Of a DNA stretch of 59,388 nt, positions 1 through 7,844 are shown piece after piece; the stretch's first letter is position 1; each line of letters opens with the position of its first letter. The DNA comes from an uncultured Verrucomicrobiales bacterium (lineage in GTDB: Bacteria; Verrucomicrobiota; Verrucomicrobiia; Verrucomicrobiales; Akkermansiaceae), in assembly GCA_937928545.1 (NCBI GenBank), contig CALGJQ010000052.1:1-59388 (forward strand), written 5' to 3'. A program made the translations under genes and the position numbers. The notes under the pieces were generated by a model, which was given only the letters and a program-made list of their open reading frames with translations, searched no databases and was not told the DNA's origin.

Positions 1-160
1 TGCACGAAAATTCTCCGAAGCAATGCACCCCCTCGGCCGACTCGGCACCGCCGAAGAAATCGCCAACGCCCTCTTCTTCCTCCTCTCACCAGAGAACACC
101 TGGATCACCGGCCAATCCCTCTCAGTCGATGGCGGCCTCTCCTCACTCCAGACCAAATAG
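1..160 (+). CDS. SDR-family oxidoreductase, C-terminal fragment
   Basis: The window opens inside a gene read from base 2 to a TAG at 158-160. The last 52 residues have the typical short-chain dehydrogenase/reductase end: an LGRLGTAEEIA-type segment, FLLSPENTWITGQ, then LSVDGGLSS. These match the family's C-terminal helices and the S-x-x-x-T-G-Q-x-x-x-V-D-G-G signature. The N-terminal Rossmann fold and catalytic YxxxK lie outside the window, so substrate and cofactor cannot be judged. It is convergent with nadK. The 87-bp gap between them is T-rich with no clear hairpin. Confidence 0.85.
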   Translation, partial: ARKFSEAMHPLGRLGTAEEIANALFFLLSPENTWITGQSLSVDGGLSSLQTK

Positions 161-247
161 TCCTATTCGCTCTCCCCCTTTGAGTTTCAATTTTCCAAGT
201 TTCGAATTTGTTTAGTGTTTCCCAATTTAGAAATTAGGATTTCCCCA

Positions 248-1093
248 CTAACCACCGTGCCAATGGAGCTTCTTACGAAGTGTCTCATAGAAAGAATGTC
301 CCGGCAATCGGACCAATCGCAGCGACTCTTCGTGCCGACTCACGCGAACTACGCTGTCCTTCGCAATTCGTAAAATATCGCGCCCATCCACCGAAAACAA
401 AATCGGCTCCTCGCCATTCCCCGCCGGCGAAAGCTCAATCACCGATTGCTCACCGACCACCAAAGAACGATTGCTCATGCTGTGAGGGCAAATCGGCGTG
501 ATCACAAAAACCCCGGCATGCGGCCCCAGCAAAGGACCACCCGCCGCCATCGAGTAAGCGGTCGATCCCGTCGGCGTCGCCACGATCAGACCATCCGCCC
601 GATAGTGATTTAAAAGCTCCCCATCCACGCGTGCTTCCAACGAGACCAATCGCCCCGTCTCCCCCCGCATCAAAACCGCTTCATTCAATGCTAGAAACTC
701 ATGCGCCTTCCCACCCTCTTCAATCATCTCAACCTTCAGCATGCTTCGCTCGACCACATTCATCTCGCCCTTCGCCAGATGATCACTCAGCACATCCACT
801 TCCTCATCCGTGCAGGCCGTCAAAAATCCAAGCGTCCCAATATTCACCCCCGCAATCGGAATCGAACTTGGACCAATTCGATGCAGCGTCTGTAGTAAAG
901 TTCCATCCCCTCCCAAAGAAATCACCAGGTCAGCCTTCTCCGTAAAGTTCGACTCACCCTTTTCCTTAATTAACGCCGCCGTCTCTTCTTCCAGAACCAC
1001 TTCGATCCCTCGTTTCTCTAAACTCTTCCGCACAGTCTCCACTGCCTCAGGGGCATCAGGCTTTCGGGGATGGGCGACAATCGCAACTCTCAC
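248..1093 (-). CDS. nadK: NAD kinase
   Basis: A 281-residue NAD kinase, the cytosolic ATP-dependent enzyme that phosphorylates NAD to NADP. It begins MRVAIVAHP. The family GGDGTLL motif is at about residues 60-66, followed by GVNIGTLGFL and the NE/TPTGSTAYS segment of the diphosphate-binding fold. SVDGRD sits near the C-terminus. The length is normal for bacterial NadK. It is divergent from the MoeB-like gene (starts 77 bp apart) and convergent with the SDR fragment. Nothing unusual was seen. Confidence 0.95.
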   Translation of the reverse strand: MRVAIVAHPRKPDAPEAVETVRKSLEKRGIEVVLEEETAALIKEKGESNFTEKADLVISLGGDGTLLQTLHRIGPSSIPIAGVNIGTLGFLTACTDEEVDVLSDHLAKGEMNVVERSMLKVEMIEEGGKAHEFLALNEAVLMRGETGRLVSLEARVDGELLNHYRADGLIVATPTGSTAYSMAAGGPLLGPHAGVFVITPICPHSMSNRSLVVGEQSVIELSPAGNGEEPILFSVDGRDILRIAKDSVVRVSRHEESLRLVRLPGHSFYETLRKKLHWHGG

Positions 1094-1170
1094 GCGCGCA
1101 AGCTAGCATTCCTCTCGCAGTCGAGCAATCGTTCCTTGCCTCAATGCCTCCGCAAAGACATCGTCCCCCT

Positions 1171-2265
1171 ATGCCGCTCCTTCCGGAAGAAGCAGACCGT
1201 TATCTGCGCCAGACCATGCTCGCCGAACTTGGCGAAGCCGGTCAGCAACGACTCAAGGACTCCTCCATCCTCTGCATCGGCACCGGCGGACTCGGCTCAC
1301 CCGCCCTTTTATATCTCGCCGCCGCCGGAATCGGAAAAATTGGCCTCATCGATCCCGACCAAGTCGATCTCTCAAACCTCCATCGCCAAATCCTTCACGA
1401 TACCGACCGCGTCGGCACCCCAAAGTTAGAGAGCGCCAAAGCCCGCCTCCAACAAATCAATCCCCACGTCGAAGTCACCCTCCACCCCGGCCGCTTCACT
1501 CCCGAAAACTCTCTCAACCTCCTCAAGGACTACGATGCCCTCCTCGACGGCTCCGATAACTTCCCCACCCGCTTCGCGGCCAACGACGCCGCCTTCTTTC
1601 TCAAAAAGCCCCTCATTCACGGCGCCATTTTCCAATTCGAAGGCCAAGTCACCGTCTTCGCACCCCACCTTGGCGGCCCTTGCTATCGCTGCCTCCTCCC
1701 TGAAGCCCCCCCCGATGGCACCGTCCCCACCTGAACCGAAGCAGGTGTCCTGGGCGTGCTCCCCGGAATTGTTGGCAGTCTCCAAGCGATGGAAGCGATC
1801 AAGCTCCTCGCCCAAATCGGCACGCCCCCACTCGGTCGCCTCATCCACTACCGCGCCCTCACCACCGCCTTCCGCGAAATCAAAATCAAGCGCGATCCCA
1901 ACTGCCCCCTCTGCAGTCAAAACGCCACCATCACCGAACCTCTTTCTGAATCAAAAGACATGACCCCACTTCCTGAAATCACCACCCTCGAACTTCGTCA
2001 AATCCTCACCGAGGGCTTCGACGGCATCCTCCTCGACGTCCGCGAGCAAGACGAATACTTCATGCACCACATCGATGGCTCCGAACTCCTCCCCCTCAGC
2101 GGCTGGCCCGACGCCGCCGCCAATCTTCCCAAAGACACCAAATACCTCGTCCACTGCGCCGCCGGCATCCGCAGCGCCCGCGCCGGCGAATGGATGCTCC
2201 AAAACGGCTTCACCGACGTCACCAACATCGCCGGAGGCATGAAGCAATGGCTCCAAGAAGAATAA
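1171..2265 (+). CDS. moeB: MoeB/ThiF-like E1 enzyme fused to rhodanese; predicted selenoprotein (in-frame TGA)
   Basis: One frame of 365 codons interrupted only by TGA at 1732-1734. Residues 1-250 form the E1-like adenylyltransferase that activates sulfur-carrier proteins such as MoaD or ThiS. It has RYLRQ, the GTGGLGSP nucleotide loop (about 36), a DGSDNFPTR segment, and zinc ligands CYRC (171, 174) and CPLC (245, 248). A C-terminal rhodanese domain follows, with its active cysteine in CAAGIRS (residue 329). This MoeB-rhodanese layout is known from MOCS3/MoeZ-type proteins. The TGA is codon 188, exactly where relatives have the conserved cysteine of the ...P-[ST]-C-x-EAGVLG... crossover loop. 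TEAGVLGVLPGIVGSLQAMEAIK continues immediately in the same frame. A SECIS-like hairpin lies just downstream, so selenocysteine is predicted. Start: ATG 1171 matches the usual N-terminus, and ATG 1144 is possible. A nonsense mutation is the alternative. Molybdopterin versus thiamine role is unresolved. Confidence 0.85.
1748..1767 (+). promoter_or_regulatory. candidate bacterial SECIS element downstream of the UGA
   Basis: Paired by hand: UCC (1748-1750) and GGG (1752-1754) pair with CCC (1761-1763) and GGA (1765-1767), with one U-C mismatch inside. The apical loop is CGUGCU (1755-1760). The loop begins 20 nt after the UGA and has G as its second base. From memory of the bacterial SECIS consensus, the loop should start roughly 16-37 nt after UGA with a G in its first two positions, and both conditions hold. 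The stretch is also GC-rich conserved coding sequence, so a chance hairpin cannot be excluded. Confidence 0.6.
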
Positions 2266-2302
2266 CCCACCACCCTCAACCCAGTCCCCCCTCATCACGG
2301 AA

Positions 2303-2322
2303 GGGCTGTCTCCAGACTGCCC
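2303..2322. repeat. dispersed palindromic repeat, copy 1
   Basis: The 20-mer GGGCTGTCTCCAGACTGCCC is an imperfect palindrome (GGGC/GCCC and GTCT/AGAC arms, T-T mismatch, short centre). It lies between the MoeB-like gene and pspA. Identical copies lie at 51192-51211 and 53192-53211, all intergenic and embedded in pyrimidine-rich CTCAACCC/AGCCCC sequence. The rest of the 218-bp spacer is simple C/T-rich sequence ending in the pspA leader. Confidence 0.85.
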
Positions 2323-2483
2323 ACCCCCAACCGAAGCCCCCCTCAACCCACCCATTCGTCCATTCTGCATTTGTCCATTCGTCCATTGCCCTCCCCCTTA
2401 CAAAACCACCTTCCTTTTCTCCTCGTCTCGTCTTGCAGGATGCCTCTCCTTCATACAAACTCCCTTCAACCTCATAAAAAACC

Positions 2484-3242
2484 ATGTTCCGTCGTCTTAA
2501 AAACATCATCAAAGGCTTCTTCGGCCTCTTCATCGGAGGAATCGAAAAGCGCAATCCCGAAGCTCTCCTCGAAAACGAAAAAGAGAACCTTCGCAAACAA
2601 ATCTCTGAGTTCAACAAAGGCCTCGCCGGTCACGCCGGTCTTGTCGAAAAACTCATGTCGAAAGCCAAGATGCTCGACCGTGAGGAACAAGAACTCCGCG
2701 CCAAAACGGCCGCCAATCTCAAAGCCGGAAATCGCGAGGCCGCCGGTAAACTTGCCCTCAAACTTCAGACCGTTGATCGTGAGCACGATGACGTTCACCA
2801 GCAGATGGAAGAAGCCGACGCTCGCTACAAGGAGCTCGTGAAAGCCCGCGACGTCTCCGTCAAAACCGCCAAGGACCGCATCGAGCAACTCGTCCGCGAT
2901 CTCGATGAAATGAAATCCACCAAAGCGATGGCCGAGCTCAATGAAATGGCCTCTGGCATGATCACCGACATCGGTGGCTCTGGCGACACCCTCAACCGTC
3001 TCGAAGAAATGGTCGAAGAAGAGCGCACCAAAGCCGCTGGACGTGCCCGCGTTGCGAAAGATCAAATCGATATGTCCGGAATCAACGAGAGCGCCGCCGA
3101 GCAAGACGCCCTTGCCGAAATGGCCCTCGCTGACTTCGCGGCAGCCGAAGGAATCGAACTCGAAGGCTCTGCTGGCGGTGGCGAAAGCGCCCCTGCCGAC
3201 ACCACCAAAAGCTCGATGGGTCCTGCGAGCGAGTCTCAGTAA
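2484..3242 (+). CDS. pspA: PspA/IM30 (Vipp1) family membrane-remodelling protein
   Basis: A 252-residue PspA/IM30 protein. The N-terminus is an amphipathic helix, MFRRLKNIIKGFFGLFIGG, of the type that binds stressed membranes. Then come about 180 residues of charged heptad coiled coil (roughly 25-205) and an Ala/Gly/Ser-rich acidic tail. The family coats and repairs the inner membrane and belongs structurally to the ESCRT-III superfamily (established knowledge). The C-terminal tail is an addition relative to short PspA proteins. It heads a tight operon: 12 bp to a small membrane protein, then an overlapping AAA ATPase and rlmH. That layout suggests the ATPase works on the PspA polymer (inference). 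Confidence 0.85.
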   Translation: MFRRLKNIIKGFFGLFIGGIEKRNPEALLENEKENLRKQISEFNKGLAGHAGLVEKLMSKAKMLDREEQELRAKTAANLKAGNREAAGKLALKLQTVDREHDDVHQQMEEADARYKELVKARDVSVKTAKDRIEQLVRDLDEMKSTKAMAELNEMASGMITDIGGSGDTLNRLEEMVEEERTKAAGRARVAKDQIDMSGINESAAEQDALAEMALADFAAAEGIELEGSAGGGESAPADTTKSSMGPASESQ

Positions 3243-3254
3243 ATCGCCCATCTT

Positions 3255-3419
3255 ATGAGAAAGCGCCCCTGGCTCGTCTGGCTTCTCATCGTCATCGTCT
3301 TCATCCTCATTGGCACCGCCATCTGGATTAAGCTGACCGTCGCTGAGCAGCCTCAAGAACATAGTGACCCCGGCATCCCCGCGGTCGAAGGGCTCCCTGA
3401 TCCCGAAGACGTCGAATGA
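3255..3419 (+). CDS. small single-pass membrane protein in the pspA operon
   Basis: A 54-residue protein. It has a short basic N-terminus (MRKRPW), one hydrophobic helix (about residues 6-27) and a 27-residue acidic Pro-rich tail. It begins 12 bp after pspA. Its TGA overlaps the next gene's ATG (ATGA at 3416-3419), so translational coupling is likely. No known family was recognised. Size and position are reminiscent of small membrane partners of PspA such as PspB, but there is no visible sequence match to them. Its predicted topology puts the tail outside the cytoplasm or, if inverted, towards PspA; this is not decided. Confidence 0.75.
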   Translation: MRKRPWLVWLLIVIVFILIGTAIWIKLTVAEQPQEHSDPGIPAVEGLPDPEDVE

Positions 3420-5071
3420 GTTCTTCACTACCAACTTGGGCCAGCGAAGTCATCGCTCGATACGAAAGCGGCTCCGCAGGCTGCTTCGTCCTCCACGGAA
3501 ATGTCGATGACCGCTTCTTCCTCCCGCTCAAGACACCCCGCTTGGGTAACCTTGCTGAATTCCTCAGCGAAGTCCTCCTTCCCCGTTTCGATGTCGTCCT
3601 CACCTACGACCTCGGCGGCGGAGTCGACGTCGAACGCGGCAAAGAGGAATTCTCAAACTGGCCCAGCCTTAAAAACGAAGTCCAACTTCCCACCCAACCG
3701 CTCAAGGCCTCCCGCTTCCTCGGTCGCTACCTCACCTACGTCCGCAACCTCCGCCACGTCGGTGCCAAGGCACCCAAAGTCGCCCTCATTTTGAAAGGCG
3801 CGCACCTCATGTGCCCCAGCCTTCCAAACGCGCTCAACTACGACCTCCACGCCCTCGCCAGCGTCTGGCAAGCTTGGGCTTCCGAGGCCAATCTCGCCTC
3901 CCACGATCAAGCGGTCTTCCTCCTCTCGGAGAACCTCACCGGCCTCCACCCCCTCGTCGCCAACCATCCCTCGGTTGCCGATATCGAAATCCCCCTTCCC
4001 ACCGTCGAGGAACTCAGCGGCTTGATGGAAACCCTTTCCGATAAGTGCCGCGAAGCGATCACCGGAATCAAAGACCGCCTCCCTTGGGCCGCCGCCCGAC
4101 TCCGCGGAGCCACCGGCAGCGCGGTCGAAGACCTCCTCCTCCGACGTCACTACGACAAGAAACCTCTCGTCGAAAACGACTTCAGCTCGCTCAAAAAACA
4201 ACTCGTCGAACGCGACTGCGCCGGACTCATCGAGTTTGTCGAACCCGACCGCTCGCTCGATGGTGTCATCGGCCTCGACACCGCCAAAGATTGGCTCAAG
4301 CGAGACCTCGATCTCTGGCGACGCGATGAACTCGAAGCAATGCCCATGGGCTACCTCTTCTGTGGCCCCGTCGGCACCGGAAAAACTTACCTCGCCGAAT
4401 GCCTCGCTGGCGAAGCTGGCGTCCCCGTCGTCACGCTCAAAAACTTCCGCGACCGCTGGGTAGGTTCCACCGAAGCCAACCTCGAAAAAATCTTCTCCCT
4501 CCTCCACGCTCTCGACCGCTGCATGGTCTTCATCGATGAAGCCGACCAAGCCCTTGGTAAACGCGCCTCCGGCTCCGGTGACTCCGGCGTCTCAAGCCGC
4601 GTTTACTCCATGATCGCCAAGGAAATGTCGAACCCACGCAACCGTGGCAAACTCGTCTGGATCCTCGCCTCTAGTCGTCCAGACCTCATCGAGGTCGACC
4701 TCAAACGCCCCGGCCGCATCGACGTCAAAATCCCCATCTTCCCCGCTACCGAACCCGAGGAAGCCCTCGCTCTCCTCCGCGCCCTCAGCGGAAAACGCGG
4801 CATCAAACTCTCCGACGAAGAGTGGGAAAAGCTCAAGGAACATCTCCCCGAACTCCTCACCGCTGGAGGAGCCGAAGCACTCGCCGTCAAAGCAGTGCGA
4901 CTCGTCAAAACCAAAACGCACGAGCCCTTCGAGGCCATGCACCACATCCTCACCACCAGTCTCCCTCCCGTTCCCTTCGAAACGCTCAAAGCCCAAATGC
5001 GCCTCGCCGTCAAAGAAGCGACCGAAAGCGAATTCGTCCCCGATCAAGTCATCGAGATTCTTAAATCGTGA
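3416..5071 (+). CDS. AAA+ ATPase with Vps4/katanin-like pore loop, coupled to pspA
   Basis: A 551-residue protein. The C-terminal half is a classic-clade AAA module. It has Walker A GPVGTGKT (about 316-323), a pore-loop segment RDRWVGSTE (about 343-351), Walker B CMVFIDEAD (about 369-377), and a second region of homology SSRPDLIEVDLKRPGRID. A C-terminal helical lid follows. The aromatic-Val/Met-Gly pore loop resembles the KWMGESE loop of Vps4/katanin more than the FVG of FtsH. The N-terminal ~270 residues (HGNVDDRF near the start) look like a degenerate ATPase fold as in Ycf46-type proteins, without Walker residues. No membrane segment is visible, so it is cytosolic. It overlaps the upstream membrane-protein gene and the downstream rlmH. 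A PspA-disassembling role is inferred from context. Confidence 0.8.
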   Translation: MSSSLPTWASEVIARYESGSAGCFVLHGNVDDRFFLPLKTPRLGNLAEFLSEVLLPRFDVVLTYDLGGGVDVERGKEEFSNWPSLKNEVQLPTQPLKASRFLGRYLTYVRNLRHVGAKAPKVALILKGAHLMCPSLPNALNYDLHALASVWQAWASEANLASHDQAVFLLSENLTGLHPLVANHPSVADIEIPLPTVEELSGLMETLSDKCREAITGIKDRLPWAAARLRGATGSAVEDLLLRRHYDKKPLVENDFSSLKKQLVERDCAGLIEFVEPDRSLDGVIGLDTAKDWLKRDLDLWRRDELEAMPMGYLFCGPVGTGKTYLAECLAGEAGVPVVTLKNFRDRWVGSTEANLEKIFSLLHALDRCMVFIDEADQALGKRASGSGDSGVSSRVYSMIAKEMSNPRNRGKLVWILASSRPDLIEVDLKRPGRIDVKIPIFPATEPEEALALLRALSGKRGIKLSDEEWEKLKEHLPELLTAGGAEALAVKAVRLVKTKTHEPFEAMHHILTTSLPPVPFETLKAQMRLAVKEATESEFVPDQVIEILKS

Positions 5072-5508
5072 CCTGGAAAATCTACGCCGCCGGAAAGCCC
5101 GCCCTCGCCTACGCCAAAACCGGAATCGAGGAATACCTCAAGCGCCTCAAACGCGGAACCAAAGTCGAGCTAATCTACCTCAAAGCGGGCGATTCCGAAA
5201 CCGTCTCAAAAGACCTCCTCACCCGCTCGGAAGGAACCTTCCGCATCGCCCTCGACGAACGCGGCAAAGACTGGAACACCGAACAATTCGTCAAAAAGGT
5301 CAACGCTTGGGAAATGGACCCCGGCCTCAAAACGATCTCCCTCCTCATCGGAGCCTCCGATGGCCACACCCCCGCCCTCCGAAAAGAAGCCAACGCCATC
5401 TGGGCCCTCTCTCCTCTCACCCTCCAGCACGAACTCGCCCTCGTCGTACTCCTAGAACAACTCTACCGCGCCTACAGCATCAAACGCGGCGAGCCGTATC
5501 ATCGCTAG
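5068..5508 (+). CDS. rlmH: 23S rRNA pseudouridine-1915 N3-methyltransferase RlmH
   Basis: A 146-residue SPOUT methyltransferase. RlmH methylates N3 of pseudouridine 1915 in helix 69 of 23S rRNA using S-adenosylmethionine (established). The C-terminus carries the hallmark LLIGASDGH, then LSPLTLQHELALVVLLEQLYRA and GEPYHR. It starts at GTG 5068, four bases inside the AAA gene's stop (GTGA overlap), so it is the last gene of the pspA operon. Length is slightly under the usual ~155. Confidence 0.93.
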   Translation: MTWKIYAAGKPALAYAKTGIEEYLKRLKRGTKVELIYLKAGDSETVSKDLLTRSEGTFRIALDERGKDWNTEQFVKKVNAWEMDPGLKTISLLIGASDGHTPALRKEANAIWALSPLTLQHELALVVLLEQLYRAYSIKRGEPYHR

Positions 5509-5532
5509 CTCCCCCGCAACCCAAGCCATCCA

Positions 5533-5706
5533 CACACGCAAACCGAAGCGGCGAGACGCCACCGCTCCGTACCGAAGACGCTTCGCGAACAAGGAGTCGC
5601 GGCGTCTCGCCGCTTATCAACCTTGGTTCCGCAGCCCTACATCCGCACACGCAAACCGAAGTGGCGAGACGCCACCTCTCCGTGCCGAAGACGCTTCGCG
5701 AGCAAA
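5533..5706. repeat. two direct copies of a ~60-bp repeat with internal palindrome
   Basis: Copies at 5533-5592 and 5646-5706 share the order CACACGCAAACCGAAG, GGCGAGACGCCACC, CTCCGT, CCGAAGACGCTTCGCGA with only a few changes. Between them the arm GGCGAGACGCC reappears inverted (GGCGTCTCGCC, 5601-5611), so one copy can fold into a long hairpin. The spacer separates convergent rlmH and the YkgJ-family gene and may end transcription. Two copies without regular spacers rule out CRISPR. Confidence 0.8.
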
Positions 5707-5719
5707 CCGCTTTGGCCAA

Positions 5720-6070
5720 TCAAGCCCCCTCCGGCCTCGGTCCCGGAATGGCCTCGCAAGCTTCCCTCCAGTTTTCAAAATTCCAACGATTCGGAAAGCC
5801 CGTGCATTGATACGGCTTCACATCCTGCAGCCGACAATCAATCCCATCGAGCATGATGCATTCCGTCGTTCCCTCTTTATCGATGAGCGATAAGCCCTGC
5901 CGATTATCCCTTAGCCGCGTGTAATTTCGCACGAATTCATAAAGCGGAATCTCTAAAAACTCCGCGATTTTCTCGACCTCACCATCCGCCAGCACGACAT
6001 CGCCTTCCCACTTGCAACAGTTCGTGCAGCGTTGGCATTGATACCAGACGTCTTCCTTCTCAGTCGCCAT
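5720..6070 (-). CDS. YkgJ-family cysteine-cluster protein
   Basis: A 116-residue protein with the N-terminal C-x2-C-x2-CC cluster (CQRCTNCC, about residues 12-19) and two further cysteines (CRLQ and YQCTGFP). Together these make the UPF0153/YkgJ pattern, thought to bind zinc or an iron-sulfur cluster. The biochemical role of the family is not established. No signal peptide. It lies 12 bp downstream of the amidase gene on the same strand and is probably co-transcribed with it. Confidence 0.8.
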   Translation of the reverse strand: MATEKEDVWYQCQRCTNCCKWEGDVVLADGEVEKIAEFLEIPLYEFVRNYTRLRDNRQGLSLIDKEGTTECIMLDGIDCRLQDVKPYQCTGFPNRWNFENWREACEAIPGPRPEGA

Positions 6071-6082
6071 TCTCCCAGAAGA

Positions 6083-6859
6083 TCAACGGCCACCCATCCG
6101 GCGACGATAGACATCGACCACTTTGACAAAGTTGGCCCACTTCGTTCCCGGACGTCCGTTATTTAGAAGGAAATGCGGGCAGTTCTTGTTCGGAGGCTTT
6201 TTACCATGACGAGGCCACTTGTAATGCGGAACCACGCGAGAAGCGGGAAGATCGTATTTCAAACAGAGCCAAGCGGCGAGCTTCGCTGTTCTTTCTAAGG
6301 TGGCGCTCCGGCTATTTCCGGGATGCTCACACATCTCGATTCCAATACTGTATCGGTTTCCGGGACCATCGTAGTCAGCGTGATTCCCCTGCTCGCTTGT
6401 CGGCAGATGCTGCACCGCACGATATTCATCGGTGGTATAGTGCCAAGAAATCCGGCCTAAAGCCCCCCGTTTGAGAGCGAGCGCATGACGATTGGCATCG
6501 GCCCCCTTACTCCAGTTCTGAGTCGAATGGATCGTGATATACTGCGGGTTCATGCTCTTTCGAGAGCGTCCACGAGATCCGTAGGAAAGGTAATCCTTCC
6601 GCACGTTCACCTGGCTGTAGATTGACGATGGGCTCTGTGTCTGCTGAGTATTATAGGGAGTTGCCTGACGAATCTCTGAATTTTGCGAGACATTATAACC
6701 CTGATTCCAGTTCCCAGATCGATCCTGAATCCCCGTGTAAGGGTTTTCTGAACCATACGGAGCATACTTCCGATTCACAGGAGGATCCGCGGAGCATGCC
6801 ACAAATACAGCGACTCCTAATCCTGCTAGGGTAAACCAAAGAGATGTTCTTCGCATCAT
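6083..6859 (-). CDS. lipoprotein N-acetylmuramoyl-L-alanine amidase (amidase_2 fold)
   Basis: A 258-residue protein. It has a lipoprotein signal (hydrophobic segment to VFVAC, lipid cysteine near residue 22), a Gln/Ser/Tyr-rich linker to about residue 100, then a zinc amidase domain. YITIHST supplies the first zinc histidine, SWHYTTDE and NRYSIGIEM follow, and HYKWPRH and KNCPHFL match the later zinc-ligand region of amidase_2/T7-lysozyme-like enzymes. The expected reaction is cleavage of the lactyl-amide bond between muramic acid and L-Ala, in the periplasm. Its promoter must lie in the AT-rich region upstream that also holds the DnaA-box cluster. Confidence 0.85.
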   Translation of the reverse strand: MMRRTSLWFTLAGLGVAVFVACSADPPVNRKYAPYGSENPYTGIQDRSGNWNQGYNVSQNSEIRQATPYNTQQTQSPSSIYSQVNVRKDYLSYGSRGRSRKSMNPQYITIHSTQNWSKGADANRHALALKRGALGRISWHYTTDEYRAVQHLPTSEQGNHADYDGPGNRYSIGIEMCEHPGNSRSATLERTAKLAAWLCLKYDLPASRVVPHYKWPRHGKKPPNKNCPHFLLNNGRPGTKWANFVKVVDVYRRRMGGR

Positions 6860-6940
6860 GACCTTTCAATACCACCCAAATCACCCGAAGGAAAGAAAGC
6901 ATTTCGATTTGGGGCAATTTAGTTAAGAAACCGAAAAGAT

Positions 6941-7050
6941 TTATTCACAACTTATTCTTCATGCGAACAACTTGTGAATAAGTGAGATTTCTGTTGTCAT
7001 TGCCAGGCTGCTGACTGTGAATAACATTCATCCCCGAAAGCTTATTCACA
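6941..7050. other. cluster of four DnaA-box-like 9-mers (TTATTCACA)
   Basis: Four perfect TTATTCACA sites: 6941-6949 (+), 6973-6981 (-), 7016-7024 (-) and 7042-7050 (+). They lie in the AT-richer 297-bp region between the divergent amidase and methyltransferase genes. TTATTCACA fits the DnaA-box consensus TTATNCACA. Centre spacings are 32, 43 and 26 bp. It could be a DnaA-binding locus (origin, titration site or DnaA-controlled promoter) or an operator of another regulator. The local + strand shows no visible change in C-over-G bias, which argues against a chromosomal origin here. Confidence 0.6.
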
Positions 7051-7156
7051 ATTTCGAAGCATCAAAATGCCTCCGATCTCGTGATCCTCCATTTTTCGAC
7101 TGGTCAAGCCCCTCTTCAGAACAGAAAACCCTGTGTCCCTAGGAATTCTCCTCCAT

Positions 7157-7831
7157 ATGAAACCACGCAACACAGTCGCTCAGACTGAATCCTGCACTCA
7201 ATTGACCCTCGATCTCATCGAGCACGATGGCCGTTTCTTTTTGGAATGTGAAGGTCGTCAAGTTGATGGCTGCCGCTTGGGCCATGCTGCCCGAAATGTC
7301 ATTGCCACCATGAGCCGCCCCTTCCGGCCCGCAAAGCAACCACGCATTCTCTTCCTCGGACTCGGATTTGGCCACGCCGTTAAGATGGCCCGCGAAACTC
7401 TTCCGCAGGAAAAAGCGTCCTTTATCATCTTTCCCGAAGCGGCCCTCCTCCCAAAGTGGATTTCAGAACACCTCGACGAAGATCCCCTCGACGACGAACG
7501 AGTCCATCTTGAAACAGCAAGCCCCTTCGAGCCCCTTCCAAAGGACTACGCTGGGAGCCAAGGGATCTTTGCTGACCTCGATCACCTCGATGCCCTCGCC
7601 CCAAAACGCTGGTCCATCACATCAGAGGCCGTCCTCAGTGGACTCTGCGATCGTCTCAAAAATGGAGGCCTCCTCGGGCTCATTTCGACCCGGCCTATCT
7701 CCAACCTTGAAAGAATGCTTCGCAAGACCGGTTTCGACGTCGCCACCGACCTCGCCCCCCTTTCTGAAAAATCAAAGAAAAACAGGACTCTTTACCTCGC
7801 TCGTAAAGGACATTACCAACGCTCTCACTAG
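7157..7831 (+). CDS. spermidine-synthase-like SAM-dependent methyltransferase
   Basis: A 224-residue protein (from ATG 7157) with a Rossmann SAM/nucleotide loop ILFLGLGFGHAVKMA (about residues 63-77). An acidic residue-rich segment and an ISTRPISNLERMLRKTGFDV C-terminal strand-helix unit follow, as in spermidine-synthase-like methyltransferases. No polyamine-specific residues could be confirmed. ATG 7157 is preferred because AGGAA lies about 13 bases upstream; GTG 7133 is an alternative. Its stop is 13 bp before the HlyD-like gene, suggesting an operon with it and the toroid protein. Confidence 0.65.
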   Translation: MKPRNTVAQTESCTQLTLDLIEHDGRFFLECEGRQVDGCRLGHAARNVIATMSRPFRPAKQPRILFLGLGFGHAVKMARETLPQEKASFIIFPEAALLPKWISEHLDEDPLDDERVHLETASPFEPLPKDYAGSQGIFADLDHLDALAPKRWSITSEAVLSGLCDRLKNGGLLGLISTRPISNLERMLRKTGFDVATDLAPLSEKSKKNRTLYLARKGHYQRSH

Positions 7832-7844
7832 AAACGCTTCGTTT

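Noticed and set aside
1144..1734. Separate MoeB-like gene ending at TGA 1734 and a second gene starting at GTG 1756
   Set aside because: Same frame, continuous homology across the TGA and a catalytic cysteine exactly at the TGA; treated as one predicted Sec-containing gene.
5533..5706. CRISPR array from the repeated 60-bp units
   Set aside because: Only two imperfect copies, no regular spacers and no cas genes.
4644..5810. Long ORF (388 residues) overlapping the AAA gene and rlmH in another frame
   Set aside because: Ser/Pro/Arg-rich translation typical of a shadow frame in C-rich DNA; conflicts with two conserved genes.
6941..7050. Calling the DnaA-box cluster oriC outright
   Set aside because: No dnaA/dnaN nearby and no visible strand-bias flip; kept only as a DnaA-binding candidate.
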